The notes under the pieces are model-generated. The model ran no database searches, was not told the origin of the DNA, and was given only the letters and a program-made list of their open reading frames with translations. Below, one piece after another: positions 55,434 to 64,000 of a stretch of 64,000 bases of DNA. The first letter of the stretch is position 1. The number at the start of each line of letters is the position of its first letter. The position numbers and the translations under genes are program-made. This stretch comes from Arthonia radiata (lineage: Eukaryota; Ascomycota; Arthoniomycetes; Arthoniales; Arthoniaceae). The stretch covers positions 620,001 through 684,000 of the forward strand of contig PSQN01000007.1 in NCBI GenBank assembly GCA_002989075.1, given 5' to 3'.

Positions 55434-55907
55434 TGTAACGCCGGTTGCTAGGAGAACCGAACTAAGGCTTACTTACCTTGTATACTTATTAACCTTGGTA
55501 GTAGGTATCTTGTATGCTAGAGACTAAAAGATAGAAGAGGCGAGATAGATTATAAAAGATAAGAGAAGCTTAATTAAAGTAAATAGAAGGTAAAGTACGT
55601 TACTTAAATATAGTTAAGAAACTTATATTTAAATATTAAGTTAATAGACTAAAGTCTATTCTAAGGTTAGCTATTAGTTTAGCTATATAGTTTAAAATAT
55701 AGAAGAGGCTCTTTAAAGCCGCTATAGCCGCTAGTATTCTTATAATTAACCGCGGCTTTTTATCTTAACGTATCCGCTTTAGCTACTATCGGCTAAAGAG
55801 GTCTTATTAGCTAAGAGTATACTAGTACTTATTAGCGTTTTAGTAAGTAGTAGATATTAATGCTTAAGGGTTTGCTTAGCTGTTTTAAGCTTAGCGTTTA
55901 TAATATA
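55434..55907 (-). repeat. LTR of copy A
   Basis: 474 bp. Aligns by eye along its whole length with the LTR at 57,254-57,728, and over its left ~265 bp with that at 60,397-60,870. Boundaries are set by TG..CA-type ends and by the adjoining polypurine tract. Confidence 0.85.
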
Positions 55908-57253
55908 ATCTCTCTTCTTTTAGTTAAGTTGTTCTTAACTAACCTTTGCTTCTTACTCTTTTTAATACTATATAAGTATAACTCGCTATAGTCTCTTAGA
56001 TTTATTTTATAAGTCGTTATACCTAAGATTGCTGTATTACTGTCTAGTACTAATTAAAAATAGGTTCGTACCTTCTTAATTAAAACTTATAGCAACAAAA
56101 TACCTTCTTATTTTTATTGCGCTTATCTAAGTTAGCGTTGTTTTTTAGCGTCTAGTCGGTATATATATACAGACTATAATTATATAAAGAAGCTCTATAA
56201 CGTTCGTCCCTTATTAGCTAATAATTAGTTTTTTTTTCTATTTACTTTCTATTTTCTTGCTAATACGTTAGTTAGCTAATTTTATTTATTCTTAATACCT
56301 TTAAATATCTAATACTCTTTAATACGCTAAAAAGCGTTGTACCGAGAAGAAGTAGTTAAAGAAAGAGGCGGAGAGAAAAGCTTGGGTTACTTTAGAAGAG
56401 TAGCTTTAGAAGAAATAAAAAGTCTCGTAGCTAAAGAAGAAGGTAAACGTATTACAAGCATCTACTTTAAACAAATTAAATTATAATAAGCTGTTAGAGT
56501 AAGAAGAGTTGTCTACTACTATATTAAATAGCGATATACTAAATGCGTCTAGCGGGCTATCTATAAATTTTTATAAAGATCTGTTTTCTAAATTAGATAG
56601 TAGACCTATAACATAGTAAGCTAGCTTATTTACAAATAATCTAGGTGCTAGTAAGATACACTAGATAGTAAATTAGAGTGTTAGTACTGCTACGACCAAT
56701 TAATATTCTAGTTCCAATATTGTTAAATTGTGTCTTTATAGTTAATTAGATATTGTTCTAGTTTCTATTATTTTTTATATTTAGAGTATTCTTTCTATTT
56801 TATAAGATACTGTCGTTTGCCTTAGTATTATTTATAAGCTCGAATCGTTTCGACCTTATACTCGGGTTCTTAGTTGTTAGAAAGGATTTCTAGGTTAAAT
56901 CGTTCTACTTCTTAAAAGTAGGCTAGTTTTAATAGCGCTATATAGAATATAGAATATATTCTTATTGTCTTTAAGAGTTTAAGTTTAAATATTATAGGTC
57001 TCAATTACTGTAAGATTCTAAACGGTTCTATTTTAGTATAGTTAAGTTTCTTGCTTAGTTTAATAGTTTTTAAGTTTCTTATAAGTAAGTAAGCTCTTTC
57101 CCCCTCTTTTATACTTATATTTAGAATAGTTCTTAACTTATTATACTATCTTTTAGTTTGTTCGTTAATAAACTCGCTATTAGACTTTAACTACTAATAT
57201 AGGGTTTTTATGCTTGTAGCTATTCGTATAGCTATTTTATTTTCTATAATATT
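55434..57253 (-). mobile_element. Copy A: Ty3/Gypsy chromovirus fragment, 3' LTR and end of pol
   Basis: A broken fossil, minus orientation, the most worn of the three. Parts: 3' LTR 55,434-55,907 (ends TGTAACGCC at the left, as read on plus), purine-rich tract immediately next to it on the element strand (55,908-55,924), chromodomain-like region about 56,740-56,900, and integrase C-terminal region about 56,910-57,080. It is cut at 57,253 by the LTR of copy B. It has many breaks. The sequence left of 55,434 is unrelated to the element, so this is its true outer end. Confidence 0.85.
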
Positions 57254-57728
57254 CTATAACGCCGGTCGCTGGGAGAACCAAACTAAGGCTTACTTGCCTT
57301 ATATACTTATCGACCTTAGTAGTAGGTGTCTTGTGTACTAGAGACTAAAAGGTAGAAGAGGCGAAATAGATTATAGAGAGTAAGAGGGGCTTAACTAAAG
57401 TAGATAGAAGATAAAGTACGTTATTTAAATATAGTTAAGAAACTTATATTCAGATATTAAGTTAATAGACTAAAGTCTATCTTAAGGTCGATTATTAGTT
57501 TAGCTATATAGTCTAAGGTATAAGAGAGGTTCTTTAGAGCAACTATAGCTGCTAGTATTCTTATAGACAACCGCGGCTTTCTAGTCCGTTGTACCTGCTT
57601 TAGCCGCTGTTAGCTAAAGAGATCTTATCGACTAAAGATACGCTAGTGCCTGTTAGTATCCTAGCGAGTAGTAGGTATTAATGCTCGGAGGTTCGCTTAG
57701 CTATTTTAAGCTTAGCGTTTATAATATA
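57254..57728 (-). repeat. LTR of copy B
   Basis: 475 bp, same family and same right-half type as the LTR of copy A. Adjoined by a purine-rich tract on the element strand. Confidence 0.85.
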
Positions 57729-60396
57729 ATCCCTCTTCTTCTAGTTAAGCTGTCTCTAACTAACCTTCGCTCCTTGCTTTTTTTAATACTGTATAAATAT
57801 AACTCGCCGCAGTCTCTTAGATTTATTCTGTAAGTTGTTATACTTAAGATTACTGTATTACTATTTAGTGCTAATCGAAAATAGATCCGTACCTTCTTAA
57901 TTAAAACTTATAGTAACGAAATGCCTCCTTGTTTTTATTGTGCTTGTCTAAGTTAGCGTTGTTTTTTAGTATTTAGTTAGTATATATGTATAGGCTATAC
58001 TTATATAGAGAAGCCTTATAACGTTCGTCTCTTGCTAACCGATAGTTAGTTTCTCTTCTGCTTACTTCTTATTTTCTTACTAACGCGTTATTTAGCTAAT
58101 TCTATTTACTCTTAATATCTCTAAATATTTAATACTCTTTAACGCGCTAAGAAGCGTCGTACCGAAAAGAAGTAGTTAAAGAAAGAGGTAGAAGGAAAAG
58201 CTTGGGTTGCTTTGAAAGAGTAGCTTCATAAGGAATAAAAAGTCTCGTAGCTAAAGGAGAAGGTAGACGTATTGTGAGCGTCTATCTTAGACAAATTAAA
58301 TTGTAATAAGCTATTAGAGCAGGAAAAGTTGTCTACTGCTATATTGGGTAGCGATGTACTAAATGCGCCTAGCGGGCTGTCTATAGATTTCTATAAAGAT
58401 CCGTTTTTTAAATTAAGTGGTGGATTAGAGTGTTAATGCTGCTACAACCGATTAATATTCTAGTTCTAATATCGTTAAATAGTGTCTTTATAATTAGTTA
58501 GGTTTTATTCTAATTTCTATTGGTTTTTGTGTTTAGAGTATCCTTTCTATTTTATAAGATACTGTCGTTTGCCTCGATATTGTCTATAGGCTCGAATTAT
58601 TTTAACCTTATACTCAGGTTCTTAGTTATTAGAAAGGATTTCTAAGTTGGGTCGTTCTACTTCTTAGAAGTAGACTAGTTTTAATAGCGCTACATAGAAT
58701 ACTAAATATATTCTTATTGTCTTTAGGAGTTTAAGTTTAAATGTTATAGATCCTAATTGCTGTAGAATTTTAAACGGTCTTGTCTTAGTATAGTTAAGTT
58801 TCTTGCTTAGTCTGGTAGTTTTTATGTTTCTTATAAGCAAATAAGCTCTTCCCCCCTCTTTTATGCTTGTATCCGGGGTAGTTCTTAACTTGTTATACTA
58901 TTTCCTTATTCGTTCGGTAATAAACTCGCTGTCAGACTTTAACTGCTAGTATAGGGTTTTTATGCTTATAGCTATTTACGTAGATATTTTGTTTTCTGTA
59001 GTATTCTGTAGCTATCTGCTCTAAAGAGGGTAGTAGCTATATAGTGTATAGAACAGAGTTGTTTTCGTTATATCGTTCTTTATATTATTATACGCGGCTT
59101 ATACAACTAGTAGTAACTATACTCAGTCGTTTTGTTAGTAGTTAATATATGCTCGGAGATACTATTTCAGTGTTTAATTCGTTTGTTCTGTCTATCTGTC
59201 TGTTTACAGATAAAATAACGTCGATATTTTCTGCTTCGTTCCCAGTTGTTGTATTAGAGACGTTTAAAATTGTAAGACGAATTTTTAGTCTCTGTCTAAG
59301 ATAATTCTTTGTAGTTAACTATAGTTCGCTAGGACAATCTAAAGGAATATATATATTAATTGTTCTAAATTGCTAGCTTCCTTGTAAGGTACGAAGTATA
59401 CGTACTTTATTAGTTTATCGTATATAACTAGAATAGCGTTGTAAGCTACTCCTGTTAGTAGATCCTTAGACGTTAGTAGTTTAGTAATAAAGTTTAGTAA
59501 GACTATATACTATAGTCTTTCGGGTATCTTTAGTAGCTATAGTTTGCTGTACGGCGAATACCTCGGGTGCTTAGTTCTTACGTATATATCGCATTCTCGA
59601 ATATAATTCTCGACGTAATGTCGAATTCTTAGGATATAGTAGGTTCTTATAATCTTTTTTATAGTATTATTAATACTTTTATGTTCTTTAGTTGGGTTAT
59701 CGTAGAAGTTACTAATAATGTTTTGGGTTAGATTCCTTAAGATATAGATTTTACCTTAAAATTCGTAATATTCTTTACTATTCTTAGTTAATCTCGAGTG
59801 TCGTTTTTCTGTCTTCTGGTAGGTTTTAAAGTCGTTTAGAATGTCTGAGATTCGGCTGTCTGGTTCGATAACGAACTCGGTTGTTATAGCCAATTGATTG
59901 TATCTAATCTCGTTATTATATTCTTAGAATATTGTGTGCTCGACGTGTTTCTTGTCGTTAAGGTAGTCTAGACGTCGGCTTAGAGCGTCGGCTCTGTCGT
60001 TCTTAGAACCCTTCTTGTAAGTAATAATAAAGTTATATAAAGCTATAGTTTCTAACTATCTAACTTGTCTACAATTAAGTTTCTTTATTGTTATAAAGTA
60101 GATTAGATTCTTATAGTCTATATATACTATAATTATATAGTTTGCTCCTTTTAAATAAGCTTGCTATATCTTGAATGCTGCTATAATAGCTAAGAGCTCT
60201 TTATTGTAAATATTATAGTTCTATTCTCTAAGTAATATTTTTCTTAAGTAGAAAGCTACTGGTCTAAGCTTTCTTTCTTTATTATTTTAACTTATATATA
60301 CTCTAATTGTATAGTCTAACGCGTCTATTTCTATAATAATTAGTAAGTTAGGGTTAAATATTGCTAGTACAGGTCCGATCTTAAAAGCTTTCTTAA
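57254..60396 (-). mobile_element. Copy B: Ty3/Gypsy chromovirus fragment nested in copy A
   Basis: A broken fossil, minus orientation. Parts: 3' LTR 57,254-57,728; polypurine tract 57,729-57,744; chromodomain-like region about 58,490-58,640; integrase C-terminal region about 58,650-58,830; integrase core and zinc-binding region about 59,260-59,760; RNase H region about 60,020-60,330. It ends abruptly at 60,396 where copy C begins; the rest would lie beyond copy C, outside the window. It is moderately worn, with many breaks. It interrupts copy A within pol, since copy A sequence stops where this LTR starts. Confidence 0.85.
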
Positions 60397-60870
60397 TGTA
60401 ACGCCGGTTGCTGAGAGGACCGAACTAAGGCTCACTTGCCTTGTGTGCTTGTCGACCTTAGTGGTAGGTGTCTTGTATGCTAGAGACTAAAAGGTAGAAG
60501 AGGCGAGATAGATTACTAAGAGTGAGAGAGGCTTAACTAAAGTAGATAAAAGGTAAAGTACGTTATCTAAATATAGTTAAAGAACTTATATTTAAATATT
60601 AAGTTAATAGACTAAAGTCTATTCTAAGGTTAGCTATTAGTCTAGCTATATAGTCTAAGGTACACAGAGAAAGTTCCTTTATATTTACTAACTCGACAAT
60701 ACTTATATTGAGTTTATAAGAAATATAGGCTTTTATAGCTGTCTTGTTCAACAATACTTACGGCGGGTTTGTAGGCTTAGTCGGGAATAATGCTGGTAGG
60801 GCTAAGATGATTGGTAGTGGTTGATGCTTGGGCGTGCGCTAGGCCGTCTAGGGCTAGTGCTCGTAACACA
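60397..60870 (-). repeat. LTR of copy C, with a distinct U3 half
   Basis: 474 bp, starting TGTAACGCCGG and ending CTCGTAACACA on the plus strand, so TG...CA on either strand. Its left ~265 bp (60,397-60,661; R/U5 side on the element strand) match the LTRs of copies A and B, while the right ~209 bp (U3 side) show little similarity to them. Confidence 0.85.
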
Positions 60871-63800
60871 ATCCCTCCTCTTTTAGTTAAATTGTCTTTA
60901 ATTGACTCTTAGCCTTTTAAACACGTATAAGTTACGTTTCGTTCCCCTCTTCGTAACTAATCTGTAAGTCGCTATGCTTCGTATAAAGTCCGTTACTACG
61001 GGTCTTAATAAAAAGTATAGTTAATACCTATTAATTAAAGCCTGTGGTATCGAAATGCCTCCTTATTTTAGATATATGTCGACTAAGGAAAGATATATAG
61101 TTTAGTTTAGAAAGGCGACGTGTTCGATGTATACTCGAGACGGAAAGAGTTATAATTTACGGGTATTAATGGTAGATAGTATGCCTCGTTGCTGTTTTCT
61201 TGTAGTAACTGGAACTAACTTAATTGCAGTGCGTTTAGTTTATTCTCAATACTCCTCTTAGTCGGCTGCCCTCTAGCGCGCGAAGCGCCAATTACGTTCG
61301 TTAAAGGCTTAGATAGCAGCGTTCGTTGCAGCTGTATAGCGTAACCGATCTAAGGTTTAGAAGTTAAAAGAGGAGGTTAAAAAGACTTGTGCGCAGGTAG
61401 CAGTAAAGTTAGCTTAGAATAAGTTATTGGAGTAAGAGAAGCTTGCTACGTTAATAGCTAGTAATAATATATTTAAATGTCCGAGCGGGTTATCTATTAA
61501 CTTTTGAAGTAACCTTTACCTAGTATTGGGTAGCGGTCTTATAACGTGGTAGACTGGTTTGTTTAAAGATAGTCTGGGTGCTAGCGAGGTATACTAGATA
61601 GTAGATTAGAGTGTTAATGCTGCTACGACCGACTAATACTTTGGTCTCAATACTGTCGAATAGTGGCCTTGTAGTTAGTTAGGTTTCGTTTCGGTTCCCA
61701 TTAATTTTTATGTTCGGGGTATCCTTTCTATTTTACAAGATACTGTTGTTTACCTCGGTGTTGCCTATAAGCTTGAATCGTTTTAACCTCGTACTCGGGT
61801 TCTTGATTGTTAGAAAGGATTTTGGGGTTGAGTCGTTCTACTTCTTAGAAGTAGGCTGGCTTCAACAGCGCTACGTAAAATACAGAATATATTCTTATTG
61901 TCTTCGGGAGTTCTAGTTTAAATGTTATAGATCCTAATTGCTGTAAGATTTTAAACGGTTTCGTCTTAGTATAGTCGAGTTTCTTACTTAGTCTAATGGT
62001 CTTTAAGTTTCTTATAAGTAAGTAAGCTCTTCCCCCCTCTTTTATGCTTATATTTAGGGTAGTTCTTAATTTATTATACTATTGTCTTGTTTGTTCGTTA
62101 ATAAACTCGCTATTAGACTTTAACTGCCGGTACAGGGTTTTTATGCTTGTAGCTACTCGTGTAGCTGTCTCGTTTTCGGTAGTATTGTGCAGCTGTCTTC
62201 TCTAAAGAGGGTAATAGCTATACAAGGTATAGAACGGAGTTGTCTTAGTTGTATCGTTTTTGGTGTCGTTGTGCGCTACTTGCGCTACTAGTAGCAATTG
62301 TACCTAGTCGTTCTGCTGGTAGTTAATATACGCCCAAAGATACTGTTCTAGCGTTTAATTTGTTCGTTCTGTCTGTCCGTCTGTTTGCGGGTAGAATAAT
62401 GTTAATATTTTTTATTTAGTCTCTAGTTGTTGCATTAGAGATATCTAAAATTGTAAGACAAATTTCCGGTCTCTGTCTAAGACAATTCTTTGCGGTTAAC
62501 TATAGTTAGCTAAGATAATCCGTAGGAAGGTATACGCTAGTTGTTCTAAGTTGCTAGCTTCCTTGTAAGGTACGAAGTATGCGTATTTTGTTAGTTTGTC
62601 GTCTATAACGAGGATAGCGTCGTAAGCTACTTCTATAAGTAGATCCTTAGATATTAGTAGTTTAGTTATAAAGTCTAGTAAGACCGTATACTATAGTCTC
62701 TCGAGTGTCTCTAGTAGTTGTAGTTTACCGTATAGTAAATGTCTTGGGTGCTTAGTTCTTGCGTATATGTCGTATTCTCGGATATAATTCTCGACGTGGT
62801 GTTGGATTTTTGGGATATAATAGGTTCTTGTAATCTTTTCTATGGTATTGTCGATACCTTTGTGTCCTTTAGTTAGGTTATCGTAGAAGTTACTAATAAT
62901 GTTTTGGATTAGATTCCTCGGGACGTAGATTTTGCCTTGGAATTCGTAATAGCCTCTGTTGTTCTTAGTTAATTTTAGGTATCGTTTCTTGTTTTCCTAG
63001 TAGGTCTCAGGGTCGTTCAGGATGTCTGGGATTCGGCTGTCTGATTTAATAACAAACTCGGTTGTTATAGCCAATTAATTGTATCTGATCTTATTATTCT
63101 GTTCTCGAAATATTGCGTGCTCGACGTATTCCTTGTTATTGAGGTAATCTAGACGTCGGCTTAGTACGTCGGCTCTATCATTCTTAGAACCTTTTTTGTA
63201 GGTAATAATAAATTCGTATAGAGCTATAGTTTCTAACTATCTAACTTGTCTGCGATTAAGCTTCTTTGTTGTCGTAAAGTAAGTTAGGTTCTTATAGTCT
63301 GTATATACTATAATTGTATAGTTTGCTCCTTCTAGGTAAGCTCGCTATGTCTCGAATGCTGCTATAATAGCTAAGAGCTCTTTGTTGTAAATATTATAGT
63401 TCTGTTCTATAGGTAATATCTTCCTTGAGTAGAAAGCTACTGGTCTAAGCTTTCTTTCCTTATTGTTTTAACTTATATATGCTCCAATCGCATAGTCTAA
63501 CGCGTCTATTTTTATAATGATCGGTAGATTGAGGTCGAATATTGCTAGTACGGGTCCGATCTTAAAAGCTTCTTTAAGCTCTTTAAATGCTAATTGTTCT
63601 TTTTGCGTCTAGAAGAATTCTATCGATTGTTTCGTCTATTAAGACAGCGGTACTATAATTCGGCTAAAGTTAGATATCTACCGCCTATAGTAATTAATAA
63701 AACTAAGAAACTATTGTAGTTATTTTATATTCTTTGGTGTAGGCTAGGTTAGAACGGATTAGATCTTTAAATCTTCTATTTAAAGATCGTGCTCGGTAAT

Positions 63801-64000
63801 TATAAATCTAAGAAATTCGACGGATTGTTAATAAAACTAGGTTTTCTCGATATCGATTCGTAAATCGATACGCGCTAATCTTTCTAATACCTTTTTAATA
63901 TGTTCCTTATATTCTTCTAGTATACGGCTGTATACTAAGATATTGTCTAAATAAGCAGTTATAAATATATCTAGGTAATTACTAAGTATATTGTTAATTA
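60397..64000 (-). mobile_element. Copy C: Ty3/Gypsy chromovirus nested in copy B, 5' part beyond the window
   Basis: A broken fossil but the least worn copy, minus orientation. Parts: 3' LTR 60,397-60,870; polypurine tract 60,871-60,886; chromodomain-like region about 61,690-61,860; integrase C-terminal region about 61,870-62,040; integrase core about 62,440-62,700 and zinc-binding region about 62,700-62,880; RNase H about 63,200-63,460; reverse transcriptase with a catalytic-loop match (YLDNILVYS) near 63,930-63,955. The part order RT-RNase H-integrase-chromodomain defines the chromovirus branch of Ty3/Gypsy. Gag and the 5' LTR lie outside. It has several breaks. Confidence 0.9.

Noticed and set aside
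61710-61916. 68-codon open frame in the A+T-rich block
   Set aside because: Antisense to the chromodomain/integrase end of chromovirus copy C; not a gene.

Overview
The window comes from a filamentous ascomycete. The genes have short GT-AG introns with CTAAC/CTGAC branch sites. The set is typically fungal: a KRE6/SKN1 glucan-synthesis protein, a Flc-type TRP-like membrane protein, dynactin ARP1, a Zn2Cys6 factor and a RACK1 gene with an intronic snoRNA. The last 15 kb are A+T-rich, TpA-rich DNA of the kind left by repeat-induced point mutation (RIP). My best guess from gene style is a Dothideomycete near Mycosphaerellales, but the sequence does not prove this. All functions are assigned by recognising motifs and family likeness; no search was run.

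Region 1 (1-48,126) is a compact euchromatic block of 22 protein genes and one snoRNA. In order: a zinc-knuckle protein cut by the left edge (-); a zinc-less medium-chain reductase (-); the tiny TFIIH subunit TFB5 (+); a GFA/Mss4-like enzyme (-); RACK1 (+) with a U24/snR24-like snoRNA in its third intron; a dienoyl-CoA isomerase ending in a PTS1 (-); an FHA-forkhead factor (-); a 2OG-Fe(II) oxygenase (+); a cyclase-family enzyme (-); a UBL-WLM metalloprotease (-); an APC/GABA-permease-type transporter with a 4-nt microexon (+); a Zn2Cys6 factor (+); a KRE6/SKN1 GH16-like protein whose start codon is an exon of its own (+); ARP1 (-); a Flc-type protein (-); HAS1 helicase (+); an intradiol dioxygenase (-) divergent from an ABCC transporter (+); an SDR (-); an F-box protein (-); a TPMT-like methyltransferase (+); and an OTU-domain protein (-). 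Most are single-copy housekeeping genes with no metabolic clustering. The dioxygenase and ABCC pump share one promoter region and may act together on aromatic compounds.

Region 2 (about 48,350-64,000) begins sharply about 220 bp upstream of the OTU start codon. From about 48.35 to 55.4 kb it is deeply A+T-rich, with no coding potential and one less-mutated solo LTR (50,767-51,275). From 55,434 onward lie three Ty3/Gypsy chromovirus copies on the minus strand, nested like Russian dolls: copy A is interrupted by copy B, and B is interrupted by copy C, which runs off the right edge. RIP-like decay lessens in that order. The youngest copy carries an LTR with a different U3 half from the other two. 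All are broken fossils.

Most intron-exon structures below were derived by hand from splice motifs, reading-frame continuity and family conservation. In every multi-exon gene complete in the window the exon lengths sum to a whole number of codons.
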